DNA of 6,012 nucleotides from Omnitrophica bacterium RIFCSPLOWO2_01_FULL_45_10b (lineage in GTDB: Bacteria > Omnitrophota > Omnitrophia > Omnitrophales > Danuiimicrobiaceae). Shown in pieces: positions 1 to 6,012 of this stretch. Each line of letters begins with the position of its first letter. Position 1 is the first letter of the stretch. The notes beneath the pieces are model-generated. The model did not search any database. It was not told the origin of the DNA and was given only the letters and a program-made list of their open reading frames with translations. The stretch is taken from positions 1 through 6,012 of the forward strand of contig MHFM01000047.1 of assembly GCA_001804205.1 (NCBI GenBank), written 5' to 3'. The position numbers and the translations under genes are program-made.

Positions 1-1
1 T

Positions 2-670
2 GATGGAAATGTGATGCGCGTGCTTTCGCGCGTTTTTCATATCCGAAAAGATATTAAAAAACCGGACACTCAAAAATTAATGTACCAAATCGCTAAAACA
101 TTGATTCCAGAAAAAAATCCGGGTATTTTTAATCAAGCTTTAATGGAACTTGGTTCGCTCGTATGCGTTCCCGAAATTCCGAAATGCCCGGCATGTCCCA
201 TAAAAAATTTGTGTCTTGCGTACCAAAAGGGAGATCAATCTAAACTACCGATTCGCTCAAAAACAGTTGAGGTTAAAGAAATAGAAATGGTCGTTGGCAT
301 TTTGGCCAAAAATGGAAAATTTCTCATACGCCGCAGGCCCAATCGCGGAATTTGGGGCGGGCTTTGGGAAATTCCGGGCACCATGCGGCTTCCTTATCAA
401 AAACCCGAAGAAGCTCTTAAAGAAGAATTTAAATCGGCGTTTGGTATTTCGATCGCGATCGTTAAGAAAGTGCCGCCCTTTGAGCATCGGTTTACTCATC
501 GCAAAGCACTCATCCGTCCGTTTCAAATAAAAGCGCTTTCCAACGGCCGCGGCAAGCAGGCACAAACGGGACCTGTCCGTTGGGTGGATCAAAAATCATT
601 AAACAAATTATCGTTTCCCGTGCCTCATCAAAAAATCCTCGGGCAATATTTGACTCTTCAGCCATCATAA
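2..670 (+). CDS. mutY: A/G-specific adenine DNA glycosylase MutY, 3' part (5' end outside window)
   Basis: This base-excision repair enzyme removes adenine mispaired with 8-oxoguanine or guanine. The frame is open from the window edge and encodes 222 residues, counted here from the first full codon. Those first residues, DGNV, match the MutY segment that carries the catalytic aspartate (Asp138 in E. coli), so the helix-hairpin-helix and earlier half lie upstream. The 4Fe-4S loop is complete: C55-x6-C62-x2-C65-x5-C71, preceded by NQALMELG. The C-terminal NUDIX-like 8-oxoG recognition domain spans roughly residues 97-220, with IWGGLWEIPG at 117-126 and FEHRFTHR at 160-167. About 138 missing plus 222 present residues fits the usual ~350. 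An internal GTG at 11 could look like a start, but it lies inside the conserved segment. ygfZ follows 14 nt downstream. Endonuclease III is ruled out by the NUDIX-like domain. Confidence 0.94.
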   Translation, partial: DGNVMRVLSRVFHIRKDIKKPDTQKLMYQIAKTLIPEKNPGIFNQALMELGSLVCVPEIPKCPACPIKNLCLAYQKGDQSKLPIRSKTVEVKEIEMVVGILAKNGKFLIRRRPNRGIWGGLWEIPGTMRLPYQKPEEALKEEFKSAFGISIAIVKKVPPFEHRFTHRKALIRPFQIKALSNGRGKQAQTGPVRWVDQKSLNKLSFPVPHQKILGQYLTLQPS

Positions 671-684
671 GGTATTTTAAGCAG

Positions 685-1704
685 ATGGAACTTACCGAAC
701 AACTCCTCCAAGAATGTGTGGCAGCGCGAAAACATTGCGCATTACTCAATCATCCGAACCGCGGTGTCATTGAAATTCGCGGTGAAGATCGCGTCAACTT
801 TTTGCATAATATTCTCTCAAACGATATCAAAAGCCTAGCACCGGGAAAAGGAGCGCCGGCATGTTTCTTGAATGCCCAGGCAAAAATTATCGCTTATACG
901 AACGTGTTGTATTTTAGCGAGTATTTATGGCTCGCTTTGGATTATGTTTTAAAAGATAAACTTATCGAGTCGCTCAATAAACTCATTATCATGGAACGGG
1001 TAGAATTAATCGACCGATCGGATGAACTTAAATTAATTTCAATCCACGGCCCAAAAGCAAAAACCATTGTTGAAATTGTTCTGGATCAAGAAGCGCCTGA
1101 AGAATTGCTGAGCCATCAAACGGTGACACGGGAAAGTATTCGAGTGACGGCGATTCGAATTAATTTAACCGGAGAAATCGGATACGGGCTTCTTGCTCCA
1201 AAAAACGCGGCAGGAGAGCTTCAACAAAAATTGATTCAACACGGAATGCCATTAGGGCTTAAGGAAATTCAAACGCAAGCTTTTGAAATTCTTCGAATTG
1301 AGGCCGGAATTCCCCGCTACGGCATTGATTTTGATGAATCGCATATCCCTTTGGAAGCCGGTTTAGAAAAAGCGGTTAGCTTCTCAAAAGGATGTTTTCC
1401 GGGGCAGGAAATCCTAGCGCGCCTTGATTCGCGCGGAGGAGTAAGCAAAAAACTCTTGGGTTTGGTATTAAAAGGTGAGGTAGCGCCTAAGAAAAATGAT
1501 CGAATTACGAAAGACAATGTTGAGATAGGTTCTATTACAAGCAGCGTTTTTTCGCCCACCCTTAAAAAAACAATCGCGATGGGCTATCTGAACAAGGAAT
1601 ATTGGAAAGTTGGATCAGCGTTAACGGTGGAAACAGAAGGCCAAAAAATTCCTGCTCACGTAACTTCCCTGCCATTTTATGCGGCAATCTCGAGTCGAAC
1701 GTAG
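685..1704 (+). CDS. ygfZ: YgfZ/GcvT-family folate-binding protein (Fe-S cluster maintenance)
   Basis: The protein has 339 residues, close to the ~325 of E. coli YgfZ. The family (IBA57 in mitochondria) binds tetrahydrofolate and helps assemble or repair certain Fe-S enzymes in the cytoplasm. The diagnostic motif KGCFPGQE lies at residues 235-242 with Cys237 in place, followed by ILARLDSRGG. The N-terminal GcvT-like fold begins near residue 26 (RGVIEIRGEDRVNFLHN), and a C-terminal barrel-like segment runs from about residue 255. GcvT itself lacks the KGCxxGQE signature, so aminomethyltransferase is unlikely. I chose the ATG at 685. An in-frame ATG at 580 would overlap mutY by 91 nt and add 35 residues that align with nothing expected. 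The ribosome site is weak: AAGG at 669-672, 12 nt from the ATG. The gene probably shares a transcript with mutY, a 4Fe-4S enzyme. Its 3' end overlaps the opposing gene by 28 nt. Confidence 0.9.
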   Translation: MELTEQLLQECVAARKHCALLNHPNRGVIEIRGEDRVNFLHNILSNDIKSLAPGKGAPACFLNAQAKIIAYTNVLYFSEYLWLALDYVLKDKLIESLNKLIIMERVELIDRSDELKLISIHGPKAKTIVEIVLDQEAPEELLSHQTVTRESIRVTAIRINLTGEIGYGLLAPKNAAGELQQKLIQHGMPLGLKEIQTQAFEILRIEAGIPRYGIDFDESHIPLEAGLEKAVSFSKGCFPGQEILARLDSRGGVSKKLLGLVLKGEVAPKKNDRITKDNVEIGSITSSVFSPTLKKTIAMGYLNKEYWKVGSALTVETEGQKIPAHVTSLPFYAAISSRT

Positions 1705-4700
1705 GCTTGATAAAGGCGTCTGATGAGATTAAGGGCAGCTGCAGTACCAGAAATTTGCCACTGATTTGGAGCAATTTGCTGAATCGCCACTTGCCCAAGC
1801 TCCTTCAAGAGCGCCGCAGCGCCTAACTGACGCAACCTAGATAAAACTTTCACTTCAAAATCGCGGATTGCTCTAAGATCATTTACCTCTGTATTTCTCG
1901 TATCCAGTTCAAAAAGCTGGATCGTATCAGAAGACCATCTTTGCGTAATTGCGTTTCTAAGCGGAAGCCCTATTTCTCCAGCCGGTACATGAACACCCCC
2001 AACCCTCATAAGTTCCTCAGGGCTTGTTATGCTCACCGCTGGGGGTACAGTTGAACGAAAGTGATTTAGCCAAAGTCCAACCTTAGAAGCGGCGTGCCGA
2101 GTCGCCAGAGCAACGGCTCCTTCAAATGTAGTCACCGGTGGTTCGTTACGTTCCTGCTCAACAAATAAAATCCGATTAAATGGTTCTCTGCGCAGCGCTT
2201 CTTGATTCGGTAAATCCAACGCGCCTTTCGCAAAATTATTTATACCAACACCATACGCTGCAACCGCTAGATTTTGATTTGCTTTAAGGGAAGTCACAAT
2301 GGCTCTAAGTTTGGCGCGACTGGCCTCAACTTGGTTCTGAGTATCAAGAACCAGTACAAGAAAGATTGTATCTTGAGGTACGGTACTGTTACTAAAGAAA
2401 GAGTCAAAAAATTTCTGCTCATTTTTACTTAAAAGAGGAGCGTTTTCAGCTTCAATACTGACTCCGCCAACATTCGCAGTCCTTTGAGCTTGCTTAATAC
2501 CATCAAGCGTAAAAATGCTACCACTTGGTGTGATTGCCAATATGCTTTGAGCCGCAGGGGTTAGTTTTAAAAGAGCTTCGACAACTGGTTTTACTTGTTC
2601 AGCAACGGGGAGATTGGGTGGTAAAAATAGACCACCTAATAGAAGGTCCGATCGAGTGAAGGACTCCTTGACTGACGCAATAGTGCTTGGACGCACATTT
2701 GAAAGTGAAACATTTAAATCACGCAATTCGGCGCGGTTCACTCCTTGCGGCAATACTCTTGGCCGAATAATACCAGCTCTTTCTAAATCTCTGGAATTGG
2801 TGGAGCGTTCACTGACAATCGTTTCCAAAAATTGTCCCGTCCTAGTATTAACACTACCCCTAAGTTCAGCTCTGCGGGCTTGGCCTTGCGTATTAAAAAA
2901 GCGAGCTTCGGCGCCATGGTCAGGGGTTAATCCTGAACCGTCTACACCAGTAAGAATGAAGCTAACCCCCGTTTGGTTAGCAATAGTATCAAATCTTCCT
3001 CTGGCTTCACCTATTGCAAATTTTTCGCCTGCTACAAGCTGCGTCGCGGAAACCCCCGGACCTAGAACTTCTTGAGCTAATGCAAGTTTTGAACCAGGGT
3101 TGCCATAATTGCTTTTTTCCAAAGCGAAGGTGCCGGCGAAGACGCTGCCGACGACGGCATCTTGATCAAGCATCACTTTAAGATAATTTTCGTTTCCTTC
3201 TTTCACATCTACTTTGGGGCTAATGATGACATAAGAAACGTTGGATTTTCTGAAATGATCCATCAGCGCATCTTTATGAAAACCGCCGGTTACGACAATC
3301 GTCTTATCCTGCTGTAACGATTTCATTTTCCTGAAAATCTTTTCCGTAAAAATTTCATCGCGCTTTAAAACGAGTTGATAAAAATACTCAAGCTCATCCA
3401 TATAGGAATCGAGCTTTTTGATATCCCCTGTGAATTTAACCGGAATCTGATATTCTCCGGCCAATTGTTCCAAATGCGCAAGAATCCAGGAAGGCTTGAT
3501 ATTGTCGCGGTCTTTGAGATAAAGCGCCAATTTTTCGCGGCTCATTTCAAGCCGGAAATATTGTTCTAAGAGGCCGAGATAATCAATCATTTCGAGAAAG
3601 CCTTTTTCATTTTCCTTTGTAAAAAGCTGGCCCTGAAGATAAGCCTCAAATTGTTTCAGTTCGGAAAAAAGCCCGCGGTGGTCGATTTCATCTTGATGGA
3701 TCAAAAACTCAGCAAAAATCCGGAACGCGGGATAACTTGCAAAATCAATCTTGGCCTGATCGGCCAATTCGGTAAGCTCGAGAAAATAACTGCGTGGATT
3801 GACGCCTTTTGCATTGTCATCAAGCCTCGTAAGAATTTTCTCCACTTTCTCAGAACCGCTCATTTTCTTCCGGAATTCAAGTTTAAGCGCCTCAGTTTCT
3901 TTCTTAAGCCCGCCTTTGTTTAATTGCTCTTCCAGATTATGAAGCCGCATAAGGCGCACCAAATTCGGATAATCAACGATTTCTTTCATGTCACTTAGCG
4001 AGACAAGCTTATGGGCTTCGGAAAGCTTGTTCATATAGAGGAGATAATCGAGGATATCGATTTTGTCGGTTGAAAATTCTTCGGTTTTCCGGGTGAAATC
4101 AAGAAGCTCCGGGCTTAAAAGTTTAGGCCCGATATTTTGAATCAGCCTGTGCATTTCATCAAAGTAAGCAGACATTTCCTGCTGATGCTGATAAACCGCT
4201 TTAAACATTTTGAGGTTTTCCATGTACAAGCTGTAATCTTCGATTCCGTAAAGCTCAACCGGTTTATCCGTTTCTACCGCAAACGCATCAGCGCCCGTAA
4301 TGCGGCCTTCGCGCATCAGGAAATCCACTAATTTAAGATTGGCTTCTTTGAGATATGAGGGCTGGAGGATTTCCGGATTTAATTTTGAAACTGCGCCCTC
4401 GAGCTGAATGAGAGAAAATTGATTTTGATCAACGAGATGTTTGAGAATGCCTTTGATATTGAGCTGGGCTTCGTAATTGGCGTGGACATTTTGAATATAA
4501 ACGATGAGCGGAGATGTTGGAGCGCCTTGGAATATTTCTTCAACCTTTCCGAATTCTTCAGGAACGGTAATGTTATAAGGATTAAGATCGGGACGAATGG
4601 CTGGCGCGCCTGCGTCAACCTGAGGAACGCCCGCGGGTGTGCGACCGATTCCCTGGCCAACGCCTGAAACAGGCTCTGAAACGGCAGAGGATTGCTGTGA

Positions 4701-4781
4701 GTAAACGGGTCCACTGGTTAAAAAGAAAAACACCATTAGACTCGCAATTATTTTTTGATTCAATTGCTTGGTCAACTCCAT
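1677..4781 (-). CDS. Large exported protein: TIKI/ChaN-like N-terminal domain plus unrecognised C-terminal region
   Basis: This is an uninterrupted 1034-residue protein. Residues 1-28 form a Sec signal peptide: Lys5 and Lys10, hydrophobic 11-23, likely cleavage after VYS at 28. A Gly/Pro/Ser-rich linker follows to about 66. Residues 90-130 read IVYIQNVHANYEAQ, then SLIQLEGA. With YGIED (178-182) and TGGFHKDAL (498-506), this resembles the TIKI/TraB/ChaN/EreA superfamily, where GxxH motifs and an acidic residue form the putative active site. His100, Glu128, Glu181 and His502 are the candidates. The first motif is QNVH rather than GxxH. Residues ~185-495 are charged and helix-rich, longer than usual between the motifs. 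Residues ~555-1034 match nothing I know. They contain GAEAR (623-627), RAELR (637-641, 683-687) and alternating strand/helix stretches such as TIFLVLVLD (805-813). Superfamily members include metalloproteases and haem-uptake or esterase proteins, so the activity cannot be assigned. The site of action is probably the periplasm or outside. The CDS is certain; the domain call is moderate. Confidence 0.8.
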   Translation of the reverse strand: MELTKQLNQKIIASLMVFFFLTSGPVYSQQSSAVSEPVSGVGQGIGRTPAGVPQVDAGAPAIRPDLNPYNITVPEEFGKVEEIFQGAPTSPLIVYIQNVHANYEAQLNIKGILKHLVDQNQFSLIQLEGAVSKLNPEILQPSYLKEANLKLVDFLMREGRITGADAFAVETDKPVELYGIEDYSLYMENLKMFKAVYQHQQEMSAYFDEMHRLIQNIGPKLLSPELLDFTRKTEEFSTDKIDILDYLLYMNKLSEAHKLVSLSDMKEIVDYPNLVRLMRLHNLEEQLNKGGLKKETEALKLEFRKKMSGSEKVEKILTRLDDNAKGVNPRSYFLELTELADQAKIDFASYPAFRIFAEFLIHQDEIDHRGLFSELKQFEAYLQGQLFTKENEKGFLEMIDYLGLLEQYFRLEMSREKLALYLKDRDNIKPSWILAHLEQLAGEYQIPVKFTGDIKKLDSYMDELEYFYQLVLKRDEIFTEKIFRKMKSLQQDKTIVVTGGFHKDALMDHFRKSNVSYVIISPKVDVKEGNENYLKVMLDQDAVVGSVFAGTFALEKSNYGNPGSKLALAQEVLGPGVSATQLVAGEKFAIGEARGRFDTIANQTGVSFILTGVDGSGLTPDHGAEARFFNTQGQARRAELRGSVNTRTGQFLETIVSERSTNSRDLERAGIIRPRVLPQGVNRAELRDLNVSLSNVRPSTIASVKESFTRSDLLLGGLFLPPNLPVAEQVKPVVEALLKLTPAAQSILAITPSGSIFTLDGIKQAQRTANVGGVSIEAENAPLLSKNEQKFFDSFFSNSTVPQDTIFLVLVLDTQNQVEASRAKLRAIVTSLKANQNLAVAAYGVGINNFAKGALDLPNQEALRREPFNRILFVEQERNEPPVTTFEGAVALATRHAASKVGLWLNHFRSTVPPAVSITSPEELMRVGGVHVPAGEIGLPLRNAITQRWSSDTIQLFELDTRNTEVNDLRAIRDFEVKVLSRLRQLGAAALLKELGQVAIQQIAPNQWQISGTAAALNLIRRLYQAYVRLEIAA
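2721..2918 (-). other. Linker with repeated AE[A/L]R motifs inside the 1034-residue protein
   Basis: Residues 622-687 of the exported protein hold GAEAR (623-627), RAELR (637-641) and RAELR (683-687), rich in Arg, Gly, Asn and Thr and without an evident globular pattern. GEAR also occurs at 591-594. The two RAELR copies share an extra preceding basic or polar context (R-RAELR-G and N-RAELR-D). The stretch lies just after the TIKI-like region ends. It could be a processing or attachment linker, or simply low-complexity sequence. Confidence 0.4.
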
Positions 4782-4782
4782 G

Positions 4783-4787
4783 CCTCC
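4783..4787 (-). promoter_or_regulatory. Shine-Dalgarno GGAGG of the 1034-residue gene
   Basis: On the minus strand GGAGG lies only 1 nt before the ATG at 4781-4779, too close for normal initiation. Codon 3 is TTG (4775-4773), and from there the spacing is an ideal 7 nt. Translation may therefore begin at TTG, shortening the signal peptide by two residues. A TAA in the same frame at 4799-4797 excludes any start further upstream. Confidence 0.55.
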
Positions 4788-4875
4788 GAGGTTATTTTAC
4801 ACTCACACACTTTATAAAGCTTTTAAAATTAATTGAACCATGACCCTAAAAAAAGAACTTTTGGACTTTGACTTA

Positions 4876-4904
4876 ATTTTACCACATAGGGCGGGGACTA
4901 ACAA
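4876..4904 (-). promoter_or_regulatory. Candidate sigma70-type promoter for the 1034-residue gene
   Basis: On the minus strand a -35 box TTGTTA (4904-4899, 4 of 6 consensus) and a -10 box TAAAAT (4881-4876, 5 of 6) are separated by exactly 17 nt. TGG directly before the -10 box gives an extended -10 (TGn). Transcription would start near 4869 and leave a leader of about 88 nt. This would let the gene be expressed apart from the upstream diguanylate cyclase gene. The rest of the 166-nt gap (4782-4947) is AT-rich. It shows only short imperfect inverted repeats and no GC-rich hairpin with a T-run, so no terminator is called. Confidence 0.5.
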
Positions 4905-4947
4905 CTACGCTGGAATTACTTAATATAAGCTATTGAATTTAAACAGG

Positions 4948-6012
4948 TTATCTATTCTCTCTTTGATGCAAGCACACCTTATTTTTACCTGTTCGCTTAG
5001 CGGTATAAAGGGCCTGGTCTGCGCCCCGAATAAGGCCTCTACTACCTAAAAGATGATCAGCCTTAGCGCTGGCTGTCCCAATACTAACAGTAAAGCTCGC
5101 CATTTTATTAACGTAGCTGAATTTCTTTGCCTCGACCGCCGCTCGGATTTTTTCGGCAATTTGCGCCGCCTCTGCCTTTCCGATATCAGGAAGCACCACG
5201 CAAAACTCTTCCCCCCCGAAACGAGCTACCAAATCATCCTTACGCGTATTGTTTTTGATTGTAAAACCGATGTTCTTCAAAACATCATCACCAAACTGAT
5301 GCCCGTACGTGTCATTAACTTTTTTGAATTCATCAATATCGATCATCAAGATTGAAAGATCATAAAAGGAATCGGTTTTGCGAGCGCCCGTCGTACGTGC
5401 GATTTTCTCAAGCTCATCTTCGATTCGAGATTCTAAAGCGCGGCGGTTGTAAAGTCCGGTTAAAGGATCGGTCACCACCTTTCCTTTGAGTTGAATGTTT
5501 TCAAGAAAAGTATGGAATGAGCGATAAAACGTGACTCCGATGAAGCTCATCCACCCGCCAAAAAGAGGGGTGAAACAATCGCCAAGATAGCGATTGACGA
5601 ACAAGATAATAAAGCCCGCTAGAAAACAAATGCTTGCTGCGGTCAAAACCAAAAGGCCGCGAAGCACATTGTGTTGAAACGCAAAATAAGATGCCAAAAA
5701 AATGAACGCAAAGACGAAAACAGAGTCTAAAATTGGATGAACTTTCTTGAGGAAGTCTTTCGCCAACAAATTGACCAGCAAATTCATGTTGACCACGACA
5801 CCGGGCATAAAACCGAGGGGCGTATGATAATAATCGTGAGCCACCTTAGAAGTGGCCCCAACGAGGACGATTTTTCCATTAAAAATATCGGCTGAATTTC
5901 TAGGATCAATTGCTTTCCAAAATGGTACTTGTGCCACATCCTTAAGATCAAAGCGATAATTGACCGCAAACCCGCGACGATCATACAGCGGAACCATAAA
6001 ATCCGCTTTTCC
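4948..6012 (-). CDS. CHASE2-GGDEF membrane diguanylate cyclase, 5' end outside window
   Basis: The enzyme makes cyclic di-GMP from two GTP and is probably controlled by an extracytoplasmic CHASE2 sensor. The frame stays open to the window edge, five codons beyond the Met at 5997; residues below count from that Met. The CHASE2 end is at 38-78 (IFNGKIVLVGATS, then TPLGFMPGVVVNMN). Three membrane helices follow at about 88-107, 111-134 and 142-158, as usual after CHASE2. A short linker leads to DPLTGLYNRR (177-186), the GGDEF-domain entry. The catalytic motif is GGEEF (261-265), an active variant. RKDD (252-255), five residues before it, is the RxxD inhibitory site, so product feedback is expected. 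MIDIDEFKKVNDTYGH (218-233), SIGTA (305-309) and ADQALYTAKRTGKN (326-339) complete the domain, which ends near the C-terminus with no EAL or HD-GYP domain. Sensor ligand and targets are unknown. Confidence 0.94.
   Translation of the reverse strand, partial: GKADFMVPLYDRRGFAVNYRFDLKDVAQVPFWKAIDPRNSADIFNGKIVLVGATSKVAHDYYHTPLGFMPGVVVNMNLLVNLLAKDFLKKVHPILDSVFVFAFIFLASYFAFQHNVLRGLLVLTAASICFLAGFIILFVNRYLGDCFTPLFGGWMSFIGVTFYRSFHTFLENIQLKGKVVTDPLTGLYNRRALESRIEDELEKIARTTGARKTDSFYDLSILMIDIDEFKKVNDTYGHQFGDDVLKNIGFTIKNNTRKDDLVARFGGEEFCVVLPDIGKAEAAQIAEKIRAAVEAKKFSYVNKMASFTVSIGTASAKADHLLGSRGLIRGADQALYTAKRTGKNKVCLHQRENR

Noticed and set aside
450..461. 12-bp perfect palindrome CGATCGCGATCG
   Set aside because: It contains the HIP1-like octamer GCGATCGC, but I noticed it only once and it is explained by mutY codons for Ser-Ile-Ala-Ile-Val.
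257..592. Antisense open frame within mutY
   Set aside because: It is opposite the clearly conserved NUDIX-like domain and shows no protein-family features.
580..684. Upstream in-frame ATG that would extend YgfZ by 35 residues
   Set aside because: It overlaps mutY coding sequence by 91 nt, and the added residues look like mutY read in another frame; the family homology starts after 685.
2614..3075. 153-residue open frame on the + strand
   Set aside because: It lies wholly antisense to the 1034-residue gene, has no recognisable domain, and its composition reflects the opposite strand.
4811..4835. Second possible -10 (TATAAA on the minus strand) nearer the start codon
   Set aside because: No acceptable -35 box is found at 15-19 nt; the TTGTTA/TAAAAT pair is clearly better.
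4811..4870. AT-rich short inverted repeats and a run of A/T near 4847-4862 as a possible terminator
   Set aside because: The stems are four or five A/T-rich pairs with a two-base loop; they lie inside the expected leader of the downstream gene and lack a GC stem.

Overview
The window holds four protein-coding genes in two convergent pairs. It most resembles a fragment of an uncultured bacterium of moderate GC content. The combination of a giant secreted TIKI/ChaN-like protein, short AELR-type linker motifs and a CHASE2-GGDEF cyclase reminds me of Candidatus Omnitrophota and related deep bacterial lineages. That placement is a recollection-based inference; no rRNA or other phylogenetic marker is present.

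Left side, + strand (2-1704): the 3' part of mutY (adenine DNA glycosylase, starting at its catalytic Asp codon) is followed after 14 nt by a complete ygfZ-like gene (folate-binding Fe-S cluster maintenance protein). The tight spacing suggests one operon. It pairs a 4Fe-4S DNA repair enzyme with an Fe-S maintenance factor.

Centre, - strand (1677-4781): one very long gene encodes a 1034-residue exported protein. Its N-terminal half carries TIKI/TraB/ChaN/EreA-like motifs, with a long helical region between them. Its C-terminal half is a ~480-residue region I do not recognise. Two linker copies of RAELR and one GAEAR sit just after the junction, and codon usage changes at about the same place. 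The 3' end overlaps the 3' end of ygfZ by 28 nt, tail to tail.

Right side, - strand (4948-6012): a membrane-bound CHASE2-GGDEF diguanylate cyclase runs off the window at its 5' end, with intact catalytic and product-inhibition motifs. A 166-nt gap separates it from the TIKI-like gene. The gap contains a good sigma70-type promoter candidate for the TIKI-like gene and a Shine-Dalgarno sequence whose position raises a start-codon question.

I saw no RNA genes, mobile elements, CRISPR arrays or convincing intrinsic terminators. The strongest candidate for something undescribed is the 1034-residue protein, above all its C-terminal half and the junction motifs.
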